Source: Apostichopus japonicus (lineage: Eukaryota > Echinodermata > Holothuroidea > Aspidochirotida > Stichopodidae). From it: a stretch of DNA of 64,000 bases. The translations under genes were made by a program, and so were the position numbers. Shown piece by piece: positions 1 to 14,448 of this stretch. Position 1 is the stretch's first letter. Every line of letters starts with the position of its first letter. The notes below the pieces were generated by a model. It saw only the letters and a list, made by a program, of their open reading frames with translations. It made no database searches and had not been told where the DNA came from. The stretch lies in assembly GCF_037975245.1 (NCBI RefSeq), contig NC_092578.1, positions 11,142,321 to 11,206,320 of the forward strand. Direction: 5' to 3'.

Positions 1-241
1 ATGTGCGGTACCGACAAATCGAATTTTCGGTACCGATCAATCGAATGTGAGGTACCGATCAATGGAATGTGCGGTACCGATCAATCGAATGTTCGGTACC
101 TATCTATCGAATGTGCGGTACCGATCAATCGAATGTTCGGTACCGATCAATCGAATATGCGTTACCGATCAATCGAATGTGCGTTACCGACCAATCGAAT
201 GTGTGGTACCGATTAAGAGAATGTGCGGTACTGATCAATCG

Positions 242-263
242 AATGTACCGTATCGATGTATCG
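242..263 (+). repeat. Landmark divergent monomer (first of 40 copies)
   Basis: This monomer reads AATGTACCGTATCG plus ATGTATCG, five changes from consensus. It loses the GGTACC site and gains ATCGAT. Copies start at 242, 1408, 3915, 4461, 5187, 7606, 8310, 8530, 10729, 11895, 17132, 17880, 19442, 20190, 21356, 27142, 27890, 28814, 31675, 32423, 33171, 34337, 36910, 40274, 40820, 41546, 43943, 44647, 44867, 47153, 47857, 48077, 49528, 51288, 53570, 55286, 57046, 59196, 61264 and 63546. Two are never adjacent; the closest pairs are 220 bp apart. It is the best single marker of higher-order structure. Confidence 0.9.
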
Positions 264-1329
264 AATGTGCGATACCGATCAATCGAATGTGCGGTACCGA
301 TCAATCCAATGTTCGGTACCGATCAATCGAATGTGCGGTACCGATCAATCCAATGTTCGGTACCGATCAATCGAATGTTCGGTACCGATCAATCGAATGT
401 TCGGTACCTATCTATCGAATGTGCGGTACCGATCAATCGAATGTGCGGAACCGATCAATCGAATATGCGGTACCGATCAATCGAATGTGCGTTAACGATC
501 ATTCGAATGTTCGGTACCGATTAATCGAATATGCGGTACCGATCAATCGAATGTGCGGTACCGATCAATCGAATGTTCGGTACCGAACAATCGAATGTTC
601 GGTGCTGATCAATCCAATGTGCGGTACCGATCAATCGAATGTTCGGTACCGATCAATCGAATGTTCGGTACCTATCTATCGAATGTTCGGTACCGATCAA
701 TCGAATGTTCGGTACCGATCAATCCAATGTTCGGTACCGATCGATCGAATGTTCGGTACCGAACAATCGAATGTTCGGTGCCGATCAATCCAATGTTCGG
801 TACCGATCAATCCAATGTTCGGTACCGATCAATCGAATGTTCGGTACCTATCTATCGAATGTGCGGTACCGACCAATCGAATGTGTGGTACCGATCAATC
901 GAATGTGCAGTACCGATCAATCGAATGTTCGGTACCGAACAATCGAATGTTTGGTGCTGATCAATCCAATGTTCGGTACCGATCAATCGAATGTTCGGTA
1001 CCGATCAATCGAATGTTCGGTACCTATCTATCGAATGTGCGGTACCGATCAATCGAATGTGCGGAACCGATCAATCGAATATGCGGTACCGATCAATCGA
1101 ATGTGCGTTAACGATCATTCGAATGTTCGGTACCGATTAATCGAATATGCGGTACCGATCAATCGAATGTGCGGTACCGATCAATCGAATGTTCGGTACC
1201 GAACAATCGAATGTTCGGTGCTGATCAATCCAATGTGCGGTACCGATCAATCGAATGTTCGGTACCGATCAATCGAATGTTCGGTACCTATCTATCGAAT
1301 GTTCGGTACCGATCAATCGAATGTGCGAT

Positions 1330-1351
1330 ACCGAACATTCGAATGTTCGGT
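1330..1351. repeat. Perfect 22-bp palindrome (first of 27)
   Basis: The half ACCGAACATTC is followed directly by its reverse complement GAATGTTCGGT. Sites start at 1330, 3837, 4361, 7506, 11817, 17032, 19342, 21278, 27042, 27790, 31575, 32323, 34259, 36832, 39339, 40196, 40720, 43843, 47053, 49362, 51122, 53470, 55186, 56880, 59096, 61098 and 63446. Two further sites, 5087 and 41446, carry one mismatch (CGCATG). Each arises where a GAACATTC variant precedes a TTCGG monomer. Confidence 0.92.
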
Positions 1352-3145
1352 GCCGATCAATCCAATGTTCGGTACCGATCAATCGAATGTTCGGTACCGA
1401 TCAATCGAATGTACCGTATCGATGTATCGAATCTGCGATACCGATCAATCGAATGTGCGGTACTGATCAATCCAATGTTCGGTACCGATCAATCGAATGT
1501 TCGTTACCGATCAATCGAATGTTCGGTACCGATCAATAGAATGTGCGGTAACGATTAATCGAATGTGCGGTACCGATCAATCGAATGTGCGTTACCGATT
1601 AGTCGAATGTGCGGTACCGATCTATCGAATGTGCGTTACCGATTAGTCGAATGTGCGGTACCGATCAATCGAATGTGCGGTACCGATCAATCGAATGTGC
1701 GTTACCGATCATTCGAATGTTCTATACCGATCAATGGAATGTGCGGTACCGATCAATCGAATGTTCGGTACCGATCAATCGAATGTTCGGTACCGATCAA
1801 TCGAATGTTCTTTACCGATCAATCGAATGTTCGTTACCGACCAATCGAATGTGCGGTACCGATCAATCGAATATTCGGTAGCGATCAATCGAATGTGCGA
1901 TACCGATCAATCGAATGTGCGGTACCGATCAATCGAATGTGCGTTACCGATCATTGGAATGTTCTATACCGATCAATGGAATGTGCGGTACCGATCAATC
2001 GAATGTTCGTTACCGATCAATCGAATGTTCGGTACCGATTAATCGAATGTGCGGTACCGATCAATCGAATGTACGGTACCGATCAATCGAATGTGCGTTA
2101 CCGATTAATCGAATGTGCGGTACCGATCAATCGAATGTGCGGTACCGATCAATCGAATGTGCGGTACCGATCAATCGAATGTGCGTTACCGATCATTCGA
2201 ATGTTCTATACCGATCAATCGAATGTTCTATACCGATCAATCGAATGTTCGGTACCGATCAATCGAATGTTCGTTACCGACCAATCGAATGTGCGGTACC
2301 GATCAATCGAATGTGCGGTACCGATCAATCGAATGTGCGTTACCGATCAATCGAATGTGCGGTACCGATCAATCGAATGTGCGGTACCGATCAATCGAAT
2401 GTGCGGTACCGATCAATCGAATGTGCGTTACCGATCATTCGAATGTTCTATACCGATCAATGGAATGTGCGGTACCGATCAATCGAATGTTCGGTACCGA
2501 TCAATCGAATGTTCGGTACCGATTAATCGAATGTGCGATACCGATCAATCGAATGTACGGAACCGACCAATCGAATGTTCGGTACCGATCAATGGAATGT
2601 GCGGTAGCGATCAATCGAATCTTCTTTACCGATCAATCGAATGTTCGTTACCGATCAATCGAATGTGCGTTACCGATCAATCGAATGTTCGGTACCGATC
2701 AATCGAATGTTCGGTACCTATCTATCGAATGTTCGGTACCGATCAATCGAATATTCGGTACCGATCAATCGAATGTGCGATACCGATCAATCGAATGTGC
2801 GGTACCGACAAATCGAATGTTCGGTACCGATCAATCGAATGTTCGGTACCGATCAATGGAATGTGCGGTACCGATCAATCGAATGTTCGGTACCGATCAA
2901 TCGAATGTTCGGTACCTATCTATCGAATGTGCGGTACCGATCAATCGAATGTTCGGTACCGAACAATCGAATGTGCGATACCGACCAATCGAATTTTCGG
3001 TACCGATCAATCGAATGTGAGGTATCGATCAATGGAATGTTCGGTACCGATCAATCGAATGTGCGGTACCGATCAATCGAATGTGCGATACCGATCAATC
3101 GAATTTGCGGTACCGACCAATCGAATGTGCGGTACCGATCAATCG

Positions 3146-3166
3146 AATGTGCGATACCGATCATCG
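3146..3166 (+). repeat. 21-bp monomer, GATCATCG type (first of 11)
   Basis: One A is missing, so GATCAATCG reads GATCATCG. Copies start at 3146, 7057, 23094, 36075, 38648, 39505, 43394, 46560, 52977, 58603 and 62953. Each shifts the monomer phase by -1 and accounts for the odd lengths of the 2,573-bp and 857-bp units. Confidence 0.92.
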
Positions 3167-4134
3167 AATGTTCGGTATCGATCAATCGAATGTTCGGTAC
3201 CGACCAATCGAATGTGCGGTACCGATCAATCGAATGTGCAGTACCGATCAATCGAATGTTCGGTACCGAACAATCGAATGTTCGGTGCTGATCAATCCAA
3301 TGTTCGGTACCGATCAATCGAATGTTCGGTACCGATCAATGGAATGTTCGGTACATATCTATCGAATGTGCGGTACCGATCAATCGAATATGCGGTACCG
3401 ATCTATCGAATGTGCGTTACCGATCATAAGAATGTTCGGTACCGAACAATCGAATGTTCGGTGCTGATCAATCCAATGTTCGGTACCGATCAATCGAATG
3501 TTCGGTACCGATCAATCGAATGTTCGGTACCTATCTATCGAATGTGCGGTACCGATCAATCGAATGTGCGGAACCGATCAATCGAATATGCGGTACCGAT
3601 CAATCGAATGTGCGTTAACGATCATTCGAATGTTCGGTACCGATTAATCGAATATGCGGTACCGATCAATCGAATGTGCGGTACCGATCAATCGAATGTT
3701 CGGTACCGAACAATCGAATGTTCGGTGCTGATCAATCCAATGTGCGGTACCGATCAATCGAATGTTCGGTACCGATCAATCGAATGTTCGGTACCTATCT
3801 ATCGAATGTTCGGTACCGATCAATCGAATGTGCGATACCGAACATTCGAATGTTCGGTGCCGATCAATCCAATGTTCGGTACCGATCAATCCAATGTTCG
3901 GTACCGATCAATCGAATGTACCGTATCGATGTATCGAATGTGCGATACCGATCAATCGAATGTGCGGTACTGATCAATCCAATGTTCGGTACCGATCAAT
4001 CGAATGTTCGTTACCGATCAATCGAATGTTCGGGACCGATCAATCGAATGTTCGGTACCGAACAATCGAATGTTCGGTGCTGATCAATCCAATGTTCGGT
4101 ACCGATCAATCGAATGTTCGGTACCGATCAATCG

Positions 4135-4152
4135 AATGTTCGGTACCTATCT
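4135..4152 (+). repeat. 18-bp monomer (first of 2)
   Basis: Four bases (ATCG) are missing, so CTATCTATCGAATG reads CTATCTAATG. The second copy is 40494-40511, in block S copy 2. Confidence 0.92.
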
Positions 4153-5376
4153 AATGTGCGTTACCGATCATTCGAATGTTCGGTACGGATTAATCGAATA
4201 TGCGGTACCGATCAATCGAATGTTCGGTACCGAACAATCGAATGTTCGGTGCTGATCAATCCAATGTGCGGTACCGATAAATCGAATGTTCGGTACCGAT
4301 CAATCGAATGTTCGGTACCTATCTATCGAATGTTCGGTACCGATCAATCGAATGTGCGATACCGAACATTCGAATGTTCGGTGCCGATCAATCCAATGTT
4401 CGGTACCGATCAATCGAATGTTCGGTACCGATCAATCGAATGTGCGGTACCGATCAATCGAATGTACCGTATCGATGTATCGAATGTGCGATACCGATCA
4501 ATCGAATGTGCGGTACTGATCAATCCAATGTTCGGTACCGATCAATCGAATGTTCGTTACCGATCAATCGAATGTGCGGTACCGATCAATAGAATGTGCG
4601 GTAACGATTAATCGAATGTGAGGTACCGATCAATCGAATGTGCGTTACCGATTAGTCGATTGTGCGGTACCGATCAATCGAATGTGCGGTACCGATCAAT
4701 CGAATGTGCGGTACCGATCAATCGAATGTGCGTTACCGATCATTCGAATGTTCTATACCGATCAATGGAATGTGCGGTACCGATCAATCGAATGTTCGGT
4801 ACCTATCTATCGAATGTGCGGTACCGATCAATCGAATGTGCGGTACCGATCAATCGAATATGCGGTACCGATCAATCGAATGTGCGTTACCGATCATTCG
4901 AATGTTCGGTACGGATTAATCGAATATGCGGTACCGATCAATCGAATGTTCGATACCGAACAATCGAATGTTCGGTGCTGATCAATCCAATGTTCGGTAC
5001 CGATAAATCGAATGTTCGGTACCGATCAATCGAATGTTCGGTACCTATCTATCGAATGTTCGGTACCGATCAATCGAATGTGCGATACCGAACATTCGCA
5101 TGTTCGGTGCCGATCAATCCAATGTTCGGTACCGATCAATCGAATGTTCGGTACCGATCAATCGAATGTGCGGTACCGATCAATCGAATGTACCGTATCG
5201 ATGTATCGAATGTGCGATACCGATCAATCGAATGTGCGGTACTGATCAATCCAATGTTCGGTACCGATCAATCGAATGTTCGTTACCGATCAATCGAATG
5301 TGCGGTACCGATCAATAGAATGTGCGGTAACGATTAATCGAATGTGCGGTACCGATCAATCGAATGTGCGTTACCG
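4153..5376 (+). repeat. 726-bp-spaced internal repeat (33 monomers)
   Basis: About 500 bp from 4,153 recurs from 4,879, a spacing of 726 bp or exactly 33 monomers. Shared marks are the landmark monomer (4,461 and 5,187), the TACGGATTAATCG variant, the CGATAAATCG variant and the palindrome site (4,361 perfect; 5,087 broken by a single change to CGCATG). The same pair appears in block S copy 2 (landmarks 40,820 and 41,546), including the broken palindrome. The intervening 226 bp does not repeat, so this is a partial higher-order repeat. Confidence 0.75.
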
Positions 5377-8300
5377 ATCAATCGAATGTGCGTTACCGAT
5401 CATTCGAATGTTCTATACCGATCAATCGAATGTGCGGTACCGATCAATCGAATGTGCGTTACCGATCATTCGAATGTTCTATACCGATCAATAGAATGTG
5501 CGGTACCGATCAATCGAATGTTCGGTACCGATCAATCGAATGTTCGGTACCGATCAATCGAATGTTCTTTACCGATCAATCGAATGTTCGTTACCGACCA
5601 ATCGAATGTGCGGTACCGATCAATCGAATGTGCGTTACCGATCATTGGAATGTTCTATACCGATCAATGGAATGTGCGGTACCGATCAATCGAATGTTCG
5701 GTACCGATCAATCGAATGTTCGGTACCGATTAATCGAATGTGCGATACCGATCAATCGAATGTACGGTACCGACCAATCGAATGTTCGGTACTGATCAAT
5801 GGAATGTGCGGTACCGATCAATCGAATGTTCTTTACCGACCAATCGAATGTTCGGTACCGATCAATGGAATGTGCGGTACCGATCAATCGAATGTTCTTT
5901 ACCGATCAATCGAATGTTCGTTACCGATCAATCGAATGTGCGGTACCGATCAATCGAATGTGCGGTACCGATCAATCGAATGTGCGTTACCGATTAATCG
6001 AATGTGCCGTACCGAGCAATCGAATGTGCGGTACCGATCAATCGAATGTGCGGTACCGATCAATCGAATGTGCGTTACCGATCATTCGAATGTTCTATAC
6101 CGATCATTCGAATGTTCTATACCGATCAATCGAATGTTCGGTACCGATCAATCGAATGTTCGTTAAGGACCAATCGAATGTGCGGTACCGATCAATCGAA
6201 TGTGCGGTACCGATCAATCGAATGTGCGTTACCGATCAATCGAATGTGCGGTACCGATCAATCGAATGTGCGGTACCGATCAATCGAATGTGCGGTACCG
6301 ATCAATCGAATGTGCGTTACCGATCATTCGAATGTTCTATACCGATCAATGGAATGTGCGGTACCGATCAATCGAATGTTCGGTACCGTTCAATCGAATG
6401 TTCGGTACCGATTAATCGAATGTGCGATACCGATTAATCGAATGTACGGAACCGACCAATCGAATGTTCGGTACCGATCAATGGAATGTGCGGTAGCGAT
6501 CAATCGAATCTTCTTTACCGATCAATCGAATGTTCGTTACCGATCAATCGAATGTGCGTTACCGATCAATCGAATGTTCGGTACCGATCAATCGAATGTT
6601 CGGTACCTATCTATCGAATGTTCGGTACCGATCAATCGAATATTCGGTACCGATCAATCGAATGTGCGATACCGATCAATCGAATGTGCGGTACCGACAA
6701 ATCGAATGTTCGGTACCGATCAATCGAATGTTCGGTACCGATCAATGGAATGTGCGGTACCGATCAATCGAATGTTCGGTACCGATCAATCGAATGTTCG
6801 GTACCGATCAATCGAATGTTCGGTACCTATCTATCGAATGTGCGGTACCGATCAATCGAATGTTCTGTACCGAACAATCGAATGTGCGATACCGACCAAT
6901 CGAATTTTCGGTACCGATCAATCGAATGTGAGGTATCGATCAATGGAATGTTCGGTACCGATCAATCGAATGTGCGGTACCGATCAATCGAATGTGCGAT
7001 ACCGATCAATCGAATTTGCGGTACCGACCAATCGAATGTGCGGTACCGATCAATCGAATGTGCGATACCGATCATCGAATGTTCGGTATCGATCAATCGA
7101 ATGTTCGGTACCGACCAATCGAATGTGCGGTACCGATCAATCGAATGTTCGGTACCGATCAATCGAATGTTCGGTACCGATCAATCGAATGTTCGGTACC
7201 TATCTATCGAATGTTCGGTACCGATCAATCGAATGTGCGATACCGATCAATCGAATGTGCGGTACCGATCAATCGAATATGCGGTACCGATCAATCGAAT
7301 GTGCGTTACCGATCATTTGAATGTTCGGTACCGATTAATCGAATGTGCGGTACCGATCAATCGAATGTTCGGTACCGAACAATCGAATGTTCGGTGCTGA
7401 TCAATCCAATGTGCGGTACCGATAAATCGAATGTTCGGTACCGATCAATCGAATGTTCGGTACCTATCTATCGAATGTTCGGTACCGATCAATCGAATGT
7501 GCGATACCGAACATTCGAATGTTCGGTGCCGATCAATCCAATGTTCGGTACCGATCAATCGAATGTTCGGTACCGATCAATCGAATGTGCGGTACCGATC
7601 AATCGAATGTACCGTATCGATGTATCGAATGTGCGATACCGATCAATCGAATGTGCGGTACTGTTCAATCCAATGTTCGGTACCGATCAATCGAATGTTC
7701 GTTACCGATCAATCGAATGTGCGGTACCGATCAATAGAATGTGCGGTAACGATTAATCGAATGTGCGGTACCGATCAATCGAATGTGCGTTACCGATTAG
7801 TCGAATGTGCGGTACCGATCAATCGAATGTGCGGTACCGATCAATCGAATGTGCGGTACCGATCAATCGAATGTGCGTTACCGATCATTCGAATGTTCTA
7901 TACCGATCAATGGAATGTGCGGTACCGATCAATCGAATGTTCGGTACCGATCAATCGAATGTTCGGTACCGATCAATCGAATGTTCTTTACCGATCAATC
8001 GAATGTACGTTACCGACCAATCGAATGTGCGGTACTGATCAATCGAATATTCGGTAGCGATCAATCGAATGTGCGATACCGATCAATCGAATGTGCGGTA
8101 CCGACAAATCGAATGTTCGGTACCGATCAATCGAATGTGAGGTACCGATCAATGGAATGTGCGGTACCGATCAATCGAATGTTCGGTACCTATCTATCGA
8201 ATGTGCGGTACCGATCAATCGAATGTTCGGTACCGATCAATCGAATGTGCGTTACCGACCAATCGAATGTGTGGTACCGATTAATCGAATGTGCGGTACT

Positions 8301-8881
8301 GATCAATCGAATGTACCGTATCGATGTATCGAATGTGCGGTACCGATCAATCGAATGTGCGGTACTGATCAATCCAATGTTCGGTACCGATCAATCGAAT
8401 GTTCGGTACCGATCAATCGAATGTTCGGTACCGATCATTCGAATGTTCGGTACCTATCTATCGAATGTGCGGTACCGACCAATCGAATGTGCGGTACCGA
8501 TCAATCGAATGTGCGGTACCGATCAATCGAATGTACCGTATCGATGTATCGAATGTGCGATACCGATCAATCGAATGTGCGGTACTGATCAATCCAATGT
8601 TCGGTACCGATCAATCGAATGTTCGTTACCGATCAATCGAATGTTCGGTACCAATCAATCGAATGTTCGGTACCGATCAATCGAATGTGCGGTACCGATC
8701 AATAGAATGTGCGGTAACGATTAATCGAATGTTCGGTACCGACCAATCGAATGTACGGTACCGACCAATCGAATGTTCGGTACCGATCAATGGAATGTGC
8801 GGTACCGATCAATCGAATGTTCTTTACCGATCAATCGAATGTTCGGTACCGATAAATCGAATGTTCTTTACCGATCAATCG

Positions 8882-8902
8882 ATGTTCGTTACCGACCAAT
8901 CG
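8882..8902 (+). repeat. 21-bp monomer, CAATCGATG type (first of 3)
   Basis: One A is missing at the monomer joint (CGATGTTCG for CGAATGTTCG). Copies are at 45219 and 48429, following block S copy 2 and the 3,210-bp duplication. Confidence 0.92.
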
Positions 8903-10029
8903 AATGTGCGGTACCGATCAATCGAATGTGCGGTAGCGATCAATCGAATGTGCGTTACCGATTAATCGAATGTGCGGTACCGATCAATCGAATGTGCGGT
9001 ACCGATCAATCGAATGTGCGGTACCGATCAATCGAATGTGCGTTACCGATCATTCGAATGTTCTATACCGATCAATGGAATGTGCGGTACCGATCAATCG
9101 AATGTTCGGTACCGATCAATCGAATGTTCGGTACCGATCAATCGAATGTGCGATACCGATCAATCGAATGTACGGTACCGACCAATCGAATGTTCGGTAC
9201 CGATCAATGGAATGTGCGGTACCGATCAATCGAATGTTCTTTACCGATCAATCGAATGTTCGTTACCGATCAATCGAATGTGCGTTACCGATCAATCGAA
9301 TGTTCGGTACCGATCAATCGAATGTTCGGTACCTATCTATCGAATGTTCGGTACCGATCAATCGAATATTCGGTACCGATCAATCGAATGTGCGATACCG
9401 ATCAATCGAATGTACGGTACCGACAAATCGAATGTTCGGTACCGATTAATCGAATGTGAGGTACCGATCAATGGAATGTGCGGTACCGATCAATCGAATG
9501 TTCGGTACCTATCTATCGAACGTGCGGTACCGATCAATCGAATGTGCGGTACCGATCAATCGAATATGCGGTACCGATCAATCGAATGTGCGTTACCGAC
9601 CAATCGAATGTTCGGTACCGATTAATCGAATGTGCGGTACCGATCAATCGAATGTGCGGTACCGATCAATCGAATGTTCGGTAGCGATCAATCGAATGTT
9701 CTTTACCGATCAATCGAATGTTCGTTACCGATCAATCGAATGTGCGTTACCGATCAATCGAATGTTCGGTACCGATCAATCGAATGTTCGGTACCTATCT
9801 ATCGAATGTTCGGTACCGATCAATCGAATATTCGGTACCGATCAATCGAATGTGCGATACCGATCAATCGAATGTGCGGTACCGACAAATCGAATGTTCG
9901 GTACCGATCAATCGAATGTTCGGTACCGATCAATGGAATGTGCGGTACCGATCAATCGAATGTTCGGTACCGATCAATCGAATGTTCTTTACCGATCAAT
10001 CGAATGTTCGTTACCGACCAATCGAATGT

Positions 10030-13000
10030 GCGGTACTGATCAATCCAATGTTCGGTACCGATCAATCGAATGTTCGTTACCGATCAATCGAATGTTCGGT
10101 ACCGATCAATCGAATGTTCGGTACCGATCAATCGAATGTGCGGTACCGATCAATAGAATGTGCGGTAACGATTAATCGAATGTGCGGTACCGATCAATCG
10201 AATGTGCGTTACCGATTAGTCGAATGTGCGGTACCGATCAATCGAATGTGCGGTACCGATCAATCGAATGTGCGTTACCGATCATTCGAATGTTCTATAC
10301 CGATCAATGGAATGTGCGGTACCGATCAATCGAATGTTCGGTACCGATCAATCGAATGTTCGGTACCGATCAATCGAATGTTCTTTACCGATCAATCGAA
10401 TGTTCGTTACCGACCAATCGAATGTGCGGTACCGATCAATCGAATATTCGGTAGCGATCAATCGAATGTGCGATACCGATCAATCGAATGTGCGGTACCG
10501 ACAAATCGAATTTTCGGTACCGATCAATCGAATGTGAGGTACCGATCAATGGAATGTGCGGTACCGATCAATCGAATGTTCGGTACCTATCTATCGAATG
10601 TGCGGTACCGATCAATCGAATGTTCGGTACCGATCAATCGAATATGCGTTACCGATCAATCGAATGTGCGTTACCGACCAATCGAATGTGTGGTACCGAT
10701 TAAGAGAATGTGCGGTACTGATCAATCGAATGTACCGTATCGATGTATCGAATGTGCGATACCGATCAATCGAATGTGCGGTACCGATCAATCCAATGTT
10801 CGGTACCGATCAATCGAATGTGCGGTACCGATCAATCCAATGTTCGGTACCGATCAATCGAATGTTCGGTACCGATCAATCGAATGTTCGGTACCTATCT
10901 ATCGAATGTGCGGTACCGATCAATCGAATGTGCGGAACCGATCAATCGAATATGCGGTACCGATCAATCGAATGTGCGTTAACGATCATTCGAATGTTCG
11001 GTACCGATTAATCGAATATGCGGTACCGATCAATCGAATGTGCGGTACCGATCAATCGAATGTTCGGTACCGAACAATCGAATGTTCGGTGCTGATCAAT
11101 CCAATGTGCGGTACCGATCAATCGAATGTTCGGTACCGATCAATCCAATGTTCGGTACCTATCTATCGAATGTTCGGTACCGATCAATCGAATGTTCGGT
11201 ACCGATCAATCCAATGTTCGGTACCGATCGATCGAATGTTCGGTACCGAACAATCGAATGTTCGGTGCCGATCAATCCAATGTTCGGTACCGATCAATCC
11301 AATGTTCGGTACCGATCAATCGAATGTTCGGTACCTATCTATCGAATGTGCGGTACCGACCAATCGAATGTGTGGTACCGATCAATCGAATGTGCAGTAC
11401 CGATCAATCGAATGTTCGGTACCGAACAATCGAATGTTCGGTGCTGATCAATCCAATGTTCGGTACCGATCAATCGAATGTTCGGTACCGATCAATCGAA
11501 TGTTCGGTACCTATCTATCGAATGTGCGGTACCGATCAATCGAATGTGCGGAACCGATCAATCGAATATGCGGTACCGATCAATCGAATGTGCGTTAACG
11601 ATCATTCGAATGTTCGGTACCGATTAATCGAATATGCGGTACCGATCAATCGAATGTGCGGTACCGATCAATCGAATGTTCGGTACCGAACAATCGAATG
11701 TTCGGTGCTGATCAATCCAATGTGCGGTACCGATCAATCGAATGTTCGGTACCGATCAATCGAATGTTCGGTACCTATCTATCGAATGTTCGGTACCGAT
11801 CAATCGAATGTGCGATACCGAACATTCGAATGTTCGGTGCCGATCAATCCAATGTTCGGTACCGATCAATCGAATGTTCGGTACCGATCAATCGAATGTA
11901 CCGTATCGATGTATCGAATCTGCGATACCGATCAATCGAATGTGCGGTACTGATCAATCCAATGTTCGGTACCGATCAATCGAATGTTCGTTACCGATCA
12001 ATCCAATGTTCGGTACCGATCAATAGAATGTGCGGTAACGATTAATCGAATGTGCGGTACCGATCAATCGAATGTGCGTTACCGATTAGTCGAATGTGCG
12101 GTACCGATCTATCGAATGTGCGTTACCGATTAGTCGAATGTGCGGTACCGATCAATCGAATGTGCGGTACCGATCAATCGAATGTGCGTTACCGATCATT
12201 CGAATGTTCTATACCGATCAATGGAATGTGCGGTACCGATCAATCGAATGTTCGGTACCGATCAATCGAATGTTCGGTACCGATCAATCGAATGTTCTTT
12301 ACCGATCAATCGAATGTTCGTTACCGACCAATCGAATGTGCGGTACCGATCAATCGAATATTCGGTAGCGATCAATCGAATGTGCGATACCGATCAATCG
12401 AATGTGCGGTACCGATCAATCGAATGTGCGTTACCGATCATTGGAATGTTCTATACCGATCAATGGAATGTGCGGTACCGATCAATCGAATGTTCGTTAC
12501 CGATCAATCGAATGTTCGGTACCGATTAATCGAATGTGCGATACCGATCAATCGAATGTACGGTACCGATCAATCGAATGTGCGTTACCGATTAATCGAA
12601 TGTGCGGTACCGATCAATCGAATGTGCGGTACCGATCAATCGAATGTGCGGTACCGATCAATCGAATGTGCGTTACCGATCATTCGAATGTTCTATACCG
12701 ATCAATCGAATGTTCTATACCGATCAATCGAATGTTCGGTACCGATCAATCGAATGTTCGTTACCGACCAATCGAATGTGCGGTACCGATCAATCGAATG
12801 TGCGGTACCGATCAATCGAATGTGCGTTACCGATCAATCGAATGTGCGGTACCGATCAATCGAATGTGCGGTACCGATCAATCGAATGTGCGGTACCGAT
12901 CAATCGAATGTGCGTTACCGATCATTCGAATGTTCTATACCGATCAATGGAATGTGCGGTACCGATCAATCGAATGTTCGGTACCGATCAATCGAATGTT

Positions 13001-13541
13001 CGGTACCGATTAATCGAATGTGCGATACCGATCAATCGAATGTACGGAACCGACCAATCGAATGTTCGGTACCGATCAATGGAATGTGCGGTAGCGATCA
13101 ATCGAATCTTCTTTACCGATCAATCGAATGTTCGTTACCGATCAATCGAATGTGCGTTACCGATCAATCGAATGTTCGGTACCGATCAATCGAATGTTCG
13201 GTACCTATCTATCGAATGTTCGGTACCGATCAATCGAATATTCGGTACCGATCAATCGAATGTGCGATACCGATCAATCGAATGTGCGGTACCGACAAAT
13301 CGAATGTTCGGTACCGATCAATCGAATGTTCGGTACCGATCAATGGAATGTGCGGTACCGATCAATCGAATGTTCGGTACCGATCAATCGAATGTTCGGT
13401 ACCTATCTATCGAATGTGCGGTACCGATCAATCGAATGTTCGGTACCGAACAATCGAATGTGCGATACCGACCAATCGAATTTTCGGTACCGATCAATCG
13501 AATGTGAGGTATCGATCAATGGAATGTTCGGTACCGATCAA
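10030..13541 (+). repeat. Block A, copy 2
   Basis: Positions 10,488-13,541 match 1-3,054 at offset 10,487, and 10,030-13,541 match from about 19,490 at offset 9,461. The two alignments agree because 9,461 plus 10,487 equals 19,948. The match to copy 1 ends near 13,542, where this copy reads CAATGGAATGTGCGG and copy 1 reads CAATCGAATGTGCGG, and block B begins. The offset 10,487 equals 477 x 22 minus 7, exactly the length deficit of the four short monomers in between. Landmark monomers sit at 10,729 and 11,895. Confidence 0.85.
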
Positions 13542-14448
13542 TGGAATGTGCGGTACCAATCAATCGAATGTGCGGTACCGATCAATCGAATGTTCGTTAC
13601 CGATCAATTGAATGTGCGTTACCGATCAATCGAATGTTCGTTACCGACCAATCGAATGTGCGGTACCGATCAATCGAATGTGCGGTACCGATCAATCGAA
13701 TGTGCGTTACCGATTAATCGAATGTGCGGTACCGATCAATCGAATGTGCGGTACCGATCAATCGAATGTGCGGTACCGATCAATCGAATGTGCGTTAGCG
13801 ATCATTCGAATGTTCTATACCGATCATTCGAATGTTCTATACCGATCAATCGAATGTTCGGTACCGATCAATCGAATGTTCGTTACCGACCAATCGAATG
13901 TGCGGTACCGATCAATCGAATGTTCGGTACCGATTGATCGAATGTGCGGTACCGATCAATCGAATGTGCGGTACCGATCAATCGAATGTTCGGTACCGAA
14001 CAATCGAATGTTCGGTGCTGATCAATCCAATGTTCGGTACCGATCAATCCAATGTTCGGTACCGATTAATCGAATGTGCGGTACCAATCAATCGAATGTG
14101 CGGTACCGATCAATCGAATGTGCGGTACCGATCAATCGAATGTTCTATACCGATCAATGGAATGTGCGGTACCGATCAATGGAATGTTCGGTACCGATCA
14201 ATCGAATGTTCGGTACCGAATAATCAAATGTGCGATACCGATCAATCGAATGTGCGGTACCGACCAATCGAATGTTCGCTACCGATCAATCGAATGTGCG
14301 GTACCGATCAATCGAATGTGCGGTACCGATCAATCGAATGTTCGGTACCGATCAATCGAATGTGCGGTACCGTTCAATCGAATGTTCGGTACCGAACAAT
14401 CGAATGTTCGCTACCGATCAATCGAATGAGCGGTACCGATCAGTCAAA

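Larger units (their letters stand above)
1..3799 (+). repeat. Block A, copy 1 (truncated by window start)
   Basis: This 3.8-kb run of variant monomers is the reference copy of block A. It reappears with constant offsets: +10,487 (to about position 3,054), +19,948 (to position 3,799) and, through the third copy, +32,929. Shorter pieces recur at +17,638 (17,639-18,241) and near +28,572 (from 28,573). It holds landmark divergent monomers at 242 and 1,408 and a perfect palindrome at 1,330. Between this copy and the one at 10,488 I noticed only about five substitutions in 3 kb. It overlaps block S, which begins at 3,014. Confidence 0.85.
3014..9987 (+). repeat. Block S, copy 1 (about 7.0 kb segmental duplication)
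   Basis: The segment is repeated at 39,373-46,324. The offset is 36,359 up to about 6,790 and 36,337 after it, so copy 1 has one extra 22-bp monomer near 6,790-6,811. The right limit is 9,987, where this copy continues TTCTTTACC and the other TTCGGTACC. I noticed about eight substitutions, for example near 4,950, 5,493, 6,435, 7,315, 7,653 and 7,827. Off-length monomers at 3,146, 4,135, 7,057 and 8,882 are all shared with copy 2, which shows common descent rather than chance similarity. Confidence 0.88.

Noticed and set aside
3051-3317. Reverse-strand open frame of 88 codons, with copies at 22,999, 35,980, 38,553, 39,410, 46,465, 52,882, 58,508 and 62,858
   Set aside because: It exists only because variant monomers (GACCAATC, GAACAATC, the 21-mer) happen to remove the reverse TGA in frame, and the quasi-palindrome makes it look like the forward peptide. 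The copies reflect block duplication, not selection.
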